NCBI GenBank assembly: GCA_002695185.1
Contig: NZOF01000130.1
Span: forward strand, 1-23,888
Length of the DNA: 23,888 nt
Direction of reading: 5' to 3'
From: Erythrobacter sp.
Lineage (GTDB): Bacteria > Pseudomonadota > Alphaproteobacteria > Sphingomonadales > Sphingomonadaceae
The translations under genes were made by a program, and so were the position numbers. The notes beneath the pieces are model-generated. The model did not search any database, was not told the DNA's origin, and saw only the letters and a program-made list of their open reading frames with translations. Below, piece after piece: positions 8,520-16,593 of the stretch. The first letter of the stretch is position 1, and each line of letters starts with the position of its first letter.

Positions 8520-9884
8520 ATGAAACAGCTTCGCCGGGCCGCTTTGGCCTTAGCCCCCGCAATGATCGTGTTTGGCTCAACCACCGGCTTGGCCCAGGAT
8601 GCCGAGCGGATGGACGAGGCCGTCTCCGCGTCTTCGCAAGACAACAGCTTCATGGGCACCGCACTCGTCGCCATCGGAGATGAAATCCTGCTCGACAAGG
8701 GCTACGGTTCGGCAAATCTGGAATGGGATATTTCCAATACCACCGATACGAAATTTCGGATCGGCTCCATGACCAAGCAATTCACAGCCGCCGCGATCCT
8801 TTTGCTGCGGGAGCGCGGCCAACTCGATATCGATCAGCCGGTGAAAACCTATTGGCCCGACGCTCCGCTAAGCTGGAACGGGATCACTCTCCGGCACCTG
8901 CTGCACCATACGTCAGGTATTCCCAACGTCACGAATTTCGACGAGTTTTCCCGATGGAAGTATCTCCCGACAACCCGTGACGAGATGATCTCGCGCTTCG
9001 CTGACAAAGAACTGGACTTTCCGCCGGGCGAGAAGTGGAGTTACTCAAATTCGGGCTACCTCCTGCTCACCGCAATTGTCGAAGAAATATCAGGCCAGTC
9101 CTACAGCGATTTCATCGAGAGGAATTTCTTCACTCCTCTCGGTATGAGCGCCACCGCGATCGACCTAACCGCCCAGATCGTACCCAAGCGCGCATCCGGC
9201 TACTCTCCGTCGGACAGCGGCCCGCTCAATGCCGATTACGTCGATATGGGCATTCCGAGTGGTGCTGGCGCGCTCTATTCGACCACGGGCGACCTCTTGA
9301 AGTGGCAGCGTGGACTATTCGGTGGAAAGGTACTGAAGCCTGAAACGGTCGCCTTGATGACCGATCCTGCGGTCGAAGCGATGCCCGGATCGTCCTACGC
9401 CATGGGTCTGCTCGTCACCGAAGACGAGGATGGGCAATTGATCTGGCACGGCGGTGGGATCGAGGGCTTCAACGCCTTTCTGGCTCATGACCCCGAACGT
9501 GACATCACCGTGGCCGTCCTCGCCAATATCAATGGTGGAGCTGCCAACCGGCTCGGCCAGTCGCTGGTTACGCTCGCCCGCGGTGGCGAAATCGAGTTGG
9601 CATCCGAGCGAACGGAAGTCGCCGTCGATCCAGCTAGACTTCGCGAATACGAAGGCAGTTACGAACTTGCTCCCGGTTTTATTCTTAAATTCTGGGTTGA
9701 GGGCGATCAACTGATGACGCAGGCGACTAATCAGTCAGCTTTTCCCGTGTTCGCAAAGGGGCCTGACCAATTCTTTCTCAAAGTTGTCGATGCGAAGCTC
9801 GTCTTCGATCGAGACACTGCAGGTGAAGTCACCTCGGTCACGTTGCACCAGAACGGTGCTGTCATGGAAGGCTCCAAACAATAA
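8520..9884 (+). CDS. secreted serine hydrolase, beta-lactamase class C / esterase family
   Basis: A 454-residue periplasmic or exported hydrolase. Residues 1-25 form a signal peptide (basic start, hydrophobic run, GLA before QD). The Pfam beta-lactamase (class C/DD-peptidase/esterase) motifs are all present: Ser83-x-x-Lys86 in GSMTKQF, Tyr175-x-Asn177 in SYSNSGY, and His310-Gly-Gly (WHGGGIEGF) as the KTG-equivalent box. The last 90 or so residues (YEGSYELAPGF...) look like the DUF3471-type C-terminal domain found on many of these enzymes. HGG in place of KTG is more usual in esterases and D-aminopeptidases than in true AmpC enzymes, so antibiotic resistance should not be assumed. The substrate is unknown. 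It faces a converging metallopeptidase gene. Confidence 0.93.
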   Translation: MKQLRRAALALAPAMIVFGSTTGLAQDAERMDEAVSASSQDNSFMGTALVAIGDEILLDKGYGSANLEWDISNTTDTKFRIGSMTKQFTAAAILLLRERGQLDIDQPVKTYWPDAPLSWNGITLRHLLHHTSGIPNVTNFDEFSRWKYLPTTRDEMISRFADKELDFPPGEKWSYSNSGYLLLTAIVEEISGQSYSDFIERNFFTPLGMSATAIDLTAQIVPKRASGYSPSDSGPLNADYVDMGIPSGAGALYSTTGDLLKWQRGLFGGKVLKPETVALMTDPAVEAMPGSSYAMGLLVTEDEDGQLIWHGGGIEGFNAFLAHDPERDITVAVLANINGGAANRLGQSLVTLARGGEIELASERTEVAVDPARLREYEGSYELAPGFILKFWVEGDQLMTQATNQSAFPVFAKGPDQFFLKVVDAKLVFDRDTAGEVTSVTLHQNGAVMEGSKQ

Positions 9885-9890
9885 GGTGAT

Positions 9891-9920
9891 TGCGCCCGCC
9901 CCGCTCTAGAGGCGGGCGCA
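9891..9920. terminator. bidirectional hairpin between convergent genes
   Basis: A perfect 10-bp inverted repeat, tgcgcccgcc (9891-9900) and ggcgggcgca (9911-9920), with a 10-base loop. It sits between the stops of the serine hydrolase (+) and the metallopeptidase (-). No long T-run exists on either side, so it may need Rho or act mainly as a 3' stabiliser. Confidence 0.65.
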
Positions 9921-9925
9921 CTCAA

Positions 9926-11599
9926 TCAAACTTCGTCAGGATAAATCGGCTGAATGTCGACCGGAATGGAAGACATTGCTGCGAACCTCCCTTGGGCCCA
10001 ATCATCAAGCCTTGCGTAGCGGTCAAAGAACGCTTTGGTGCCTTCGTAATCACCGCGAGCCTGCAACATCAGTTGGTCATGAAGTAAATCACGGATGCCG
10101 GTTTCCATTTTCGCATAGTCGACAACATAGCGACGGGCTGACGCATCCCAGCGAAACGCGCCCTTCTCCTTGAGATAACCGTATTGGAGTGCAGCGCCCT
10201 TGCCATGGGCCTCGTCGATACCAAAGCGCATCGAGCGGAAAAGCCCAGCCATGTAGCTGGCAAGCGCGCTTTCCTTTTCCGACGTGGGCAATCCGCCTTT
10301 CTCCATCATGAACATGAGGTTCCACATGCCCATGACGTCGGCCTTGGATTCTTCGAGCGCAGAATATTCCTCCTTCAGTTCCTCGTTCACCGTAGTCTGA
10401 CGGCCGTCGACCAAGATCGTGCCAGGGCCTAGGCTATGTGAAAGCTCGTGGAACAGGGTGAAAAGTTCCATGTACTTCTTCGCCACAAGTGCCGACTGAT
10501 CAGGCTTGAGAACGACGTCCCCGATAGGATCGAGTATCCGCTCGTACTTGGCGCCCAGCACATTGGCGAGAATGACCTTCTTTGCACCCTTAGCCTCACG
10601 CACACGCTCGTCGTTCGGCAGATTGAAAGCAATGGTTTGCACACCGGGTACATTATCGCCGCCGCCGTGGACCTGATCCGCTACTGCGATTGGACTTTCG
10701 AAGCCTCGCTGGAAATTCTTGTACTCGTCTTCGATCGGAAGGTTTGCTTCCATGTCTCGCAGGTATTTCTTGTATTTCGCCAAGGCTGCGCTCTCCTCAG
10801 GATTGCGCAGAGTGACGAAGCTTTCGAAGGCAGTCTTTGTGCCATAAAGTCGGTCGGTATAGACCTCGTAGGGCCCGATCGCGATCTCGATCGGAGTGTC
10901 TTTCAGATCCATCCATGCCATTTCGCTCTCGAAATAGTCGTCTGTCACGAAGGACCGAGCCCGAAGCGACAGGAATTTCTTGAGGCTCGGATTTGTGGTG
11001 GTCTGGGCGGCCTGCTGAAGAAGCCGCGATGCCGGAATTAGCCACTCGGCGTATTCTTCGCTGTAAGGCACCGCGACGAGCCGATCGCCGTCGCGCTTTA
11101 CGACGGTATAGGGATCGAGGAGATCTGCGCGCTGGTCGGGATTGGCGGCAAGATACGCATCGAACTCGCCGCGTGTGAGATCGAGGGGATAAAAGCCAGC
11201 GCCCTCAGGTAATTCTTCGGTTCCCCAGAAGGGATGAAATTCATCCAGGTCATCCCACGCCCCGTAGTACCGGTCGAACATGGTGAGCAGTAGATCCCGA
11301 TCCCCGCGCTTGCTCCGGCTGATTGCCTGACGGACCTCCGGGTTGGCGGCGAAGCGCTGACGAAGATAAATCTCATCCATATAGCTGCTTGCATCGATCA
11401 GCAGATTGACCACCTGCCGTTCTTCTTCAGTCAGATAGCTCGTGTCAGGGTTCATCTCGATTACGGCGAGCTTCGCGTACTGCGCTTGAAGGTCGTAACC
11501 GTCGCTCATCGCTGCGCCATCGCTCCCGAGCCCGGCTTCAGTCGTTGTCGGCGCGCAAGCGGCCGTGGCAAGCAGGAGCGGAAGAATGGCGTGGCGCAT
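9926..11599 (-). CDS. M49 (dipeptidyl-peptidase III-like) zinc metallopeptidase, probable lipoprotein
   Basis: A 557-residue zinc peptidase probably anchored to a membrane on the outer face. The start at 11599 is chosen because gaagga precedes it at proper distance and the protein then begins with a lipoprotein-type signal (MRHAILPLLLATAAC, Cys15). The open frame extends 19 codons further without such support. Zinc motif: His384-Glu-Leu-Ser-His388, then Glu416-Glu417-Ser-Lys-Ala-Asp421, matching the M49 pair HExx(G)H and EExxA(E/D), with Glu417 as third ligand. The motif is the five-residue HExxH form rather than the six-residue HExxGH of human DPP III; HEISH-type members are known in bacteria (Caldithrix abyssi). 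HSLGPG after the motif is also like plant NUDT3 C-terminal domains. It probably removes dipeptides or acts on small peptides. It is divergent from the amidase gene. Confidence 0.9.
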   Translation of the reverse strand: MRHAILPLLLATAACAPTTTEAGLGSDGAAMSDGYDLQAQYAKLAVIEMNPDTSYLTEEERQVVNLLIDASSYMDEIYLRQRFAANPEVRQAISRSKRGDRDLLLTMFDRYYGAWDDLDEFHPFWGTEELPEGAGFYPLDLTRGEFDAYLAANPDQRADLLDPYTVVKRDGDRLVAVPYSEEYAEWLIPASRLLQQAAQTTTNPSLKKFLSLRARSFVTDDYFESEMAWMDLKDTPIEIAIGPYEVYTDRLYGTKTAFESFVTLRNPEESAALAKYKKYLRDMEANLPIEDEYKNFQRGFESPIAVADQVHGGGDNVPGVQTIAFNLPNDERVREAKGAKKVILANVLGAKYERILDPIGDVVLKPDQSALVAKKYMELFTLFHELSHSLGPGTILVDGRQTTVNEELKEEYSALEESKADVMGMWNLMFMMEKGGLPTSEKESALASYMAGLFRSMRFGIDEAHGKGAALQYGYLKEKGAFRWDASARRYVVDYAKMETGIRDLLHDQLMLQARGDYEGTKAFFDRYARLDDWAQGRFAAMSSIPVDIQPIYPDEV

Positions 11600-11719
11600 C
11601 TGGAAATTCCTTCGTCTCGAAATAGTAGCAACGCCCCTAAACGAGAATATCGGCATTGTCTTCCGGAGCGATTGACCGCGGCGCGCTATGACGCAACACA
11701 GGTTCGAGAGGAGACTTGT
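11600..11719. promoter_or_regulatory. divergent intergenic region between metallopeptidase and amidase genes
   Basis: 120 bases that must hold the promoters for both divergent genes if each is transcribed separately. The SD of the metallopeptidase lies at about 11609-11614 (minus strand gaagga) and that of the amidase at 11706-11713 (gagaggag). An atagta at 11622-11627 (TACTAT on the minus strand) could be a -10, and ttgacc at 11672-11677 could be a plus -35, but neither has a convincing partner. Confidence 0.3.
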
Positions 11720-13054
11720 TTGGCCTACCCCACCCTAACGCAATTGCCCGGCGCACTGGAAACCGCTGCCATGATCGCACGGGGTGATTTGTCGCCTCTG
11801 GAAGCCGTTGATTCAGCGATCAACCGCATCGAACGTCTGGATGCCCGGATCAATGCGGTAGTAGTTTGCGATTTCGACCGTGCCCTTGCCACGGCGAAAG
11901 AGCTGTCGACATCTCCTTCCACCAAGGGCCGTCCGCTGCTTGGCGTACCGATGACGATCAAGGAAAGTTTCGACATTGAAGGCTTGCCGAACAGCTGGGG
12001 CCACACCGCCTATGCGAATAACATCGCGAAGCATGACTCTGCGGTGGTCCGCAAGCTGAAGGAAGCTGGCGTCGTCTTCCTCGGCAAGACCAACGTTCCT
12101 CCCGACCTTGCAGATTGGCAATCGGCCAATCCGGTTTATGGCCGCACGCACAACCCCCATGATCACGAGAGGTCGCCAGGCGGGTCTTCCGGCGGTTCGG
12201 CAGCCGCAGTAGCCAGCGGGATGGTCCCGTGTGAATTCGGCACGGATATCGGAGGCTCTGTTCGCGTGCCCGCGCACTTCTGCGGTATATGGGGTCATAA
12301 GACGAGTTGGGGCCTGATCAACAAGGAAGGCCACGATCACCCACTCATGGAAGGCCAACTGGCTCATGACGGAGTATTAAGCATTGCCGGACCGCTTGCT
12401 CGGAATGCCCAGGATCTTGCGCTGTTGATAGAGCTGACCGCGCAAATTCCTTTGCGTCGGCGGACCAGGCGGCTTGCTGATTGCCGCTTCCTCGTGTTGA
12501 CGGACCATCCCTCCTGTCCGACCGACGAGGCGGTTCTCCAACCGATGGAGACCATGGTAACCGAGCTGGAGAAATCGCGAGTCCGCATCGATCGGTCTAC
12601 CGATAGGTTACCGGATCTAGCGAAGCAGAATTCCAATTATGTTCGCATGCTCAGCATCGCGATGGCTCGAGGAGCACCGGGCAAGGATGGCAAGCGTGCG
12701 AGCGCGACCGATTGGTTCGACCTGCTTGATATTCAGGCGCGCAATGCTCGAGCTTGGGACAAGCTCTTTGATGTGTACGATTTTGTCCTCGCCCCTCCCG
12801 CCCCTGTCCTCGCGGTTCCGAACCGCAAAGGCTCGGTCTTCGACGGCACAATCGAGATTAACGGAAGCCAAGTTCGTGGCGCCGATGCACTAGCATGGGC
12901 AGGCTTGGCGACCTTTCCGAACTTGCCCGCGACTGTCCTCCCCATCGGGGACACCGATGGTCTACCTTGCGGTTTGCAGGTTCTGGGCCCGCTCTGGTCC
13001 GATCTCGATACGATCGCTATTGCGGCAGAGATCGGCAAACACTTGCACTCCTGA
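11720..13054 (+). CDS. amidase signature family enzyme
   Basis: A 444-residue cytoplasmic amidohydrolase. The Ser-cisSer-Lys triad is visible: Lys81 in MTIKESFD, Ser156 in [12 protein letters not shown], and nucleophile Ser180 in GTDIGGSVR. Spacings of 75 and 24 residues equal those of fatty acid amide hydrolase (142/217/241). The start is TTG at 11720 because gagaggag lies six bases before it and [10 protein letters not shown] begins the family's normal N-terminus; the frame is open further left, but that part would overlap the divergent metallopeptidase gene. No signal peptide. The substrate cannot be read from the sequence; GatA is unlikely because no gatB or gatC is near. A PepSY-like gene follows after 45 bases. 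Confidence 0.92.
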   Translation: MAYPTLTQLPGALETAAMIARGDLSPLEAVDSAINRIERLDARINAVVVCDFDRALATAKELSTSPSTKGRPLLGVPMTIKESFDIEGLPNSWGHTAYANNIAKHDSAVVRKLKEAGVVFLGKTNVPPDLADWQSANPVYGRTHNPHDHERSPGGSSGGSAAAVASGMVPCEFGTDIGGSVRVPAHFCGIWGHKTSWGLINKEGHDHPLMEGQLAHDGVLSIAGPLARNAQDLALLIELTAQIPLRRRTRRLADCRFLVLTDHPSCPTDEAVLQPMETMVTELEKSRVRIDRSTDRLPDLAKQNSNYVRMLSIAMARGAPGKDGKRASATDWFDLLDIQARNARAWDKLFDVYDFVLAPPAPVLAVPNRKGSVFDGTIEINGSQVRGADALAWAGLATFPNLPATVLPIGDTDGLPCGLQVLGPLWSDLDTIAIAAEIGKHLHS

Positions 13055-13099
13055 GTGCAAATGGCCAAAGGCTCCGCCGCGTAGGACGGAGGGAAACCC

Positions 13100-13803
13100 A
13101 TGGTAAGACAGCGCGTCATGCGGCGCTTCGCCAGCTTGCACATTTGGCTTGGCTGGCTTGTCGGGCTTCCCCTCCTGATGTGGACTGTGACCGGTCTTGT
13201 GATGGTGATCAAACCGATTGAGGAAGTGCGCGGCAATCATCTACGAAAGGATGTAGCCAGGACACCACTGCCCGAAGATACGAATATAGCAGTCTCGCTT
13301 CCTGCGGAAAGCACGGCACCGGTACGGTCGGTCTCGACCCAGGTAGAGCGCGCGAGGCCGTCACCCGGATCACATACATGGATGGTACGAGCGAGCGTTT
13401 CCGGCCGAACGGCGTGAGAATGTCGCCGCTCTCCGAGATCGAAGCACGAATGATCGTGGATGAGAACATTGTCGGCGGCGATAAGGTCGTAAGTTCCAGA
13501 CGATTTGCAGCAGATGAACTCCCTCTCGATTTCCGGCGTCCCATTCCGGTTTGGCGGGTAGTCCTCGCCGACGGAACGAACGTCTATGTCGGGACAGAAA
13601 CCGGCGCCATCGAGGCGGTGCGGACGAGATGGTGGCGCACCTTCGATTTCATGTGGGGCTTGCACATTATGGATCTGGAAACCCGCGAAGATACCAGCCA
13701 TCCCGTCCTCATTCTCTTTGCCCTGTTGTCGGCCTTGGGCGCCCTGCTGGGTTGTGTGCTGCTGTTCCGTCGCCGGAAGCAGCGAGCGGTGGCAGCCACG
13801 TGA
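13100..13803 (+). pseudogene. PepSY-like membrane protein, frameshifted
   Basis: Two overlapping open frames form one protein. The first (from ATG 13100, SD ggaggg at about 13088-13093) encodes RFASLHIWLGWLVGLP and a membrane helix, as in PepSY-associated TM proteins. It runs out of frame and stops at 13417. The second continues with EAVTRITYMDGTSERF, a PepSY-type WRV-LADGT-VYV strand and a C-terminal helix (about 13705-13770), and ends at 13803. Removing two bases from the gcgcgcg run at 13348-13353 joins the frames as QVEREAVTRITYMDGT, giving 233 residues. It is therefore a recent mutation, a length-variable tract or a sequence error. The likely role (membrane-bound, PepSY domains often inhibit peptidases or aid iron/redox proteins) is uncertain. 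The 3' end overlaps the next gene by GTGA. Confidence 0.8.
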
Positions 13804-14435
13804 ACGAGGAAGTTCTTACCCCCGTCCTGGACTGGCTTGATCTCGCAGGCGTGATGATCTTTGCGCTTACGGGCGCTTTGGTCGCAGCCAAAGAGCGACA
13901 GACACTGGTTACGCTGTCCTTCTTCGCCCTGGTGACTGGCGTTGGAGGGGGCACGATCCGGGACTTGCTGATCGGCGCCAAGGTATTCTGGATTGAAGAT
14001 CCGTTGGTCGCACCAATTTGCCTTGGGGTCGCCCTCTTCGCATGGTTCACCCCGACCCGCTGGTGGGAAGGCCGTTTCCTCTCGATCGCCGATGGAGCTG
14101 GGCTCGCCGCCTATGCCGTTCTCGGGTCGGCAAAGGCACTTGAATACGGAGTTCCTGCCGTCCCCGCCGTCCTCATGGGCATCATCACGGGGACCGCTGG
14201 CGGTATGATCCGCGACGTCCTGGCGGGGCGTCCATCCATTCTCATGCGGCCTGAACTTTACGTGACAGCAGCCGCGCTATCGGCGTGCCTTACCGTTATC
14301 GGAGAACTCGCCGGATTGAGCAATTGGGGCACATGGACCGCAGCGGCAGTGGCTGGTTTCGCCCTGCGCCTTGCCGCAATCATGATGAACTTGGCTTTGC
14401 CCTCTTATGATGAGCGAGGGCCAAAAGCGGACTAA
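13800..14435 (+). CDS. trimeric intracellular cation channel (TRIC/UPF0126) family protein
   Basis: A 211-residue inner-membrane protein with about seven hydrophobic segments, formed of two UPF0126 repeats. The repeat signatures are GVGGGTIRD (47-55) and GTAGGMIRD (131-139), the Gly-rich kink plus Arg-Asp typical of bacterial TRIC homologues (YicG/YadS-like). Some members conduct potassium; others have been linked to glycine transport, so the substrate is open. The start is GTG at 13800, sharing GTGA with the PepSY stop, which suggests translational coupling; the open frame extends left only as overlap with that gene. Its TAA (14433-14435) overlaps the stop of the convergent minus-strand gene. 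Confidence 0.92.
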   Translation: MNEEVLTPVLDWLDLAGVMIFALTGALVAAKERQTLVTLSFFALVTGVGGGTIRDLLIGAKVFWIEDPLVAPICLGVALFAWFTPTRWWEGRFLSIADGAGLAAYAVLGSAKALEYGVPAVPAVLMGIITGTAGGMIRDVLAGRPSILMRPELYVTAAALSACLTVIGELAGLSNWGTWTAAAVAGFALRLAAIMMNLALPSYDERGPKAD

Positions 14436-15205
14436 GCGCCAGCGCCAGGATAGCCGGTACCGATCACGAGATCGCCGTCGATCTCTTCGTCCCCTTTAAT
14501 CGGTCCGCCGGGATAGGCAGGTTGAACGCTGGGCTCAGTGGCGGAGGTCGAATTGTCTACCCTGCTCCATTCAGAAGCATACCGATCGTCTCCATACTGG
14601 CGATCCTCATAATCCTGAACACGCTGACGGTGGTCGTCGCCGCGACCATAAGTTTGCTGTCCATCCCAGCCCCCGGAAGGCTGACTGCCGAAGTCGAACT
14701 CCACATTGCGTCCATCTTGGTCGATCCGGCATGTGAAGCTGTCCCCCAAGGAAACAGTCCCTTCCACAATCCACCCGGCAGCGTTGCGATCTACCATGTC
14801 GACCGTTTCCACACGACGTTCCCGCTCGACGGCATCAACACAAATGTCCACGGCGCGGTCGATGCCCCTCGCCCTATCATAATCGGGGCGCCTGTCGTGC
14901 CGATAGTCGGGATCGCCATCGCGGTCATCACCGCGACTGGCAGCCTTCGCAATGTGTGCGATCGCTCCGACGATTAGCACCCCCGCAACGACATCACCAA
15001 GACTAGGCCCACGGCGATAGCGATAATCGCGATACCGTCGATGCTGGGCCTTTCCGGCTTTCTCGATCTGAACCGTGGCTGGCACATGATCGGAGATAGC
15101 ACCGGGCAAGTTCGTCGGATTTTCGGCTGCGGTTACCGAACTTAAGGGTAATGAGAGCGCGGCCAAAGCGGCGGACATCGTTAAATAGGTTTTCACTTTA
15201 GGCAT
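14432..15205 (-). CDS. secreted hypothetical protein, Asp/Arg-rich, paralogue of the 15355-15930 product
   Basis: 257 residues of unknown function. The start at 15205 gives a typical signal peptide (MPKVKTYLTM, hydrophobic run, SSVTAAE). The open frame reaches 15340, but that part runs into the upstream terminator. After a basic region, residues about 70-86 form a Gly/Ala/Val hydrophobic segment (GDVVAGVLIVGAIAHIA), then a disordered Asp/Arg stretch. A small domain follows with IDRAVDICVDAVERE, GWIVEGTV and FTCRID; Cys122 and Cys159 may form a disulfide. The C-terminal 80 residues are Gln/Asp/Gly-rich and probably disordered. The conserved domain is shared with the upstream neighbour, so this looks like tandem duplication. 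I do not recognise a named family. Confidence 0.8.
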   Translation of the reverse strand: MPKVKTYLTMSAALAALSLPLSSVTAAENPTNLPGAISDHVPATVQIEKAGKAQHRRYRDYRYRRGPSLGDVVAGVLIVGAIAHIAKAASRGDDRDGDPDYRHDRRPDYDRARGIDRAVDICVDAVERERRVETVDMVDRNAAGWIVEGTVSLGDSFTCRIDQDGRNVEFDFGSQPSGGWDGQQTYGRGDDHRQRVQDYEDRQYGDDRYASEWSRVDNSTSATEPSVQPAYPGGPIKGDEEIDGDLVIGTGYPGAGA

Positions 15206-15307
15206 TAGAGCCCCCCTGTCGTCACGCGCCCCCACCTGACACGATCTCAATAAGCAGCCGCCTTCCATTGTAGCTGTTCGCCTTTCAGATGGCTGAACCA
15301 TGTACGC

Positions 15308-15336
15308 AAAAGGCCCGGATGAAGCCATCCGGGCCC
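15308..15336 (-). terminator. rho-independent terminator after the 15355-15930 gene
   Basis: On the minus strand, ggcccggat, a 6-base loop and atccgggcc (15335 to 15312) are followed by tttt (15311-15308). The 9-bp GC-rich stem plus T-run is a classical intrinsic terminator, lying 20 bases after the stop of the upstream gene. It separates the two paralogues into different transcripts. Confidence 0.85.
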
Positions 15337-15354
15337 TCAATCTTGTCTTGGCAC

Positions 15355-15930
15355 TCAGCGAAGCCCGCGGATACCGCTGTAATTCACTTTGCTCACGCGA
15401 CCGCGGTCAATGTAACAGGTGAAGTTCCCCGCGTCGCGTTCGCGACTGCTATAGCGGCGATCTCGCCGGTCATAACGATCGTACCGACCGCCACGATTCT
15501 CGACCTCCATGCGGCCCTTCACTCTCCATCCATACCTGGTATCGTCCACATCGCGTATCTGCGTTACCTGTGCCCAGCGATAGCCGCCGTATCGGCGTGC
15601 ATCGCGGTTCGCAGCGTTGACACACTGTTCGACTGCTGCACGCGGGTTGCCGCGTTGGCGATATGCTTGACGTCGGTAATCGCGACCATCGCGATAATAG
15701 GCACCGTCCCGATAATATCGATCGCCGCGATAGTAATCCCGGTCTCTATTCGAGGAACCGGCGATTGCAGCGATACCCCCAATAATGACTGCGCCAGCAA
15801 TTACCTCGCCGATTGAAATACCATCGTCCCGATCGCGCGCCTGCACGGGGCTTGCCCCGGCAAGTGACATCGCACCGATTGAAGCGGTCGCGATCCCACC
15901 TTTCGCGAGCGTCCTTAAATTGAATGTCAT
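15355..15930 (-). CDS. secreted hypothetical protein with Tyr/Arg/Asp repeats
   Basis: 191 residues of unknown function. The start at 15930 has a good SD (gaggag on the minus strand). The signal peptide is residues 1-31 (SPVQA before RDRDD). A Gly/Ala/Ile hydrophobic segment, GEVIAGAVIIGGIAAIAG, is at 41-58. A low-complexity run of YYRDG-type repeats (about 62-92) is followed by a small domain with AAVEQCVNAANRDARR, GWRVKGRMEVE and FTCYIDRGRV. Cys103 and Cys172 correspond to Cys122 and Cys159 of the paralogue. The hydrophobic segment could be a membrane anchor or glycine-zipper. It has its own downstream terminator, so it is probably monocistronic. Probably periplasmic or cell-surface; no enzyme motif seen. 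Confidence 0.82.
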   Translation of the reverse strand: MTFNLRTLAKGGIATASIGAMSLAGASPVQARDRDDGISIGEVIAGAVIIGGIAAIAGSSNRDRDYYRGDRYYRDGAYYRDGRDYRRQAYRQRGNPRAAVEQCVNAANRDARRYGGYRWAQVTQIRDVDDTRYGWRVKGRMEVENRGGRYDRYDRRDRRYSSRERDAGNFTCYIDRGRVSKVNYSGIRGLR

Positions 15931-16096
15931 GTGAGGCTCTCCTCATTTGTTCTACCGTGGCGGGAATGCCTCGGTTGAATCGTGGTCTAAGAGAGCCGGG
16001 GTGAGACAACGCTGAATTGTAAGTGCAGCTGCCATTCAGACTTTACGGCACTTTTATTAACGATAGGCATGGGAGTTGACTTCGTGCCAGACACAG

Positions 16097-16125
16097 AAAA
16101 GGCCGGAGAATTTCTCCCCCGGCCT
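16097..16125 (-). terminator. rho-independent terminator of the alpha ribosomal operon
   Basis: On the minus strand, a ggccgg...gagaa hairpin (arms 16101-16110 and 16112-16124, with a small bulge) is followed by tttt (16100-16097). It lies 27 bases after the rplQ stop and ends the ribosomal gene cluster. Confidence 0.85.
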
Positions 16126-16151
16126 CCTTCTAACTCTGTTGAGTGGAAGGC

Positions 16152-16571
16152 TTATGCGTCTTCCATCTCTTCTTCGGTCATGACCGGACCGCTGTCCTGG
16201 CCCTTCGCATCGACATCACGATCGACGAACTCGATCACAGCCATGGCTGCTGCGTCGCTGCCGCGGTAACCGGCCTTGATCACGCGGGTATAACCGCCTT
16301 CGCGGTCCGAGTAGCGCTCTGCAAGAACTTCGAAGAGCTTCTTGAGCTGCGTTTCGTCCTGCAGCTTGCTCATCGCAAGACGGCGGTTGGAAAGGCCGCC
16401 ACGCTTAGCGAGCGTAATCAGCTTTTCGATATAGGGGCGCAGTTCTTTGGCTTTTGCCTGCGTGGTGAGGATCTGCTCGTGCTTGATGAGCGCAGCGCTC
16501 ATGTTGCGGAACAGAGCCTTGCGGTGGCCTGTCTTGCGCTGAAGCTTACGGCCGGAAATCTTATGACGCAT
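16152..16571 (-). CDS. rplQ: 50S ribosomal protein L17
   Basis: The large-subunit protein L17 that lines the peptide exit region. It has 139 residues. The N-terminus [24 protein letters not shown] is split by family-typical basic residues, and [19 protein letters not shown] and GGYTRVIK are typical L17 segments. The C-terminal acidic tail ([12 protein letters not shown]) is common in alphaproteobacterial L17. The SD gaagga precedes the ATG at 16571. It is the last gene of the operon, 89 bases after rpoA, with hairpins in the spacer and an intrinsic terminator after it. Confidence 0.98.
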   Translation of the reverse strand: MRHKISGRKLQRKTGHRKALFRNMSAALIKHEQILTTQAKAKELRPYIEKLITLAKRGGLSNRRLAMSKLQDETQLKKLFEVLAERYSDREGGYTRVIKAGYRGSDAAAMAVIEFVDRDVDAKGQDSGPVMTEEEMEDA

Positions 16572-16593
16572 TGTACTTCCTTCGTTCGTAGGG

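Noticed and set aside
11486..11719. N-terminal extension of the amidase frame
   Set aside because: It would overlap the divergent metallopeptidase gene and is not amidase-like; TTG 11720 has the good SD.
13551..13799. N-terminal extension of the TRIC gene frame
   Set aside because: It overlaps the PepSY coding sequence in a different frame; the GTG at 13800 fits the family N-terminus.
15206..15340. N-terminal extension of the 14432-15205 gene
   Set aside because: It would begin within the upstream terminator and remove the clear signal peptide start.
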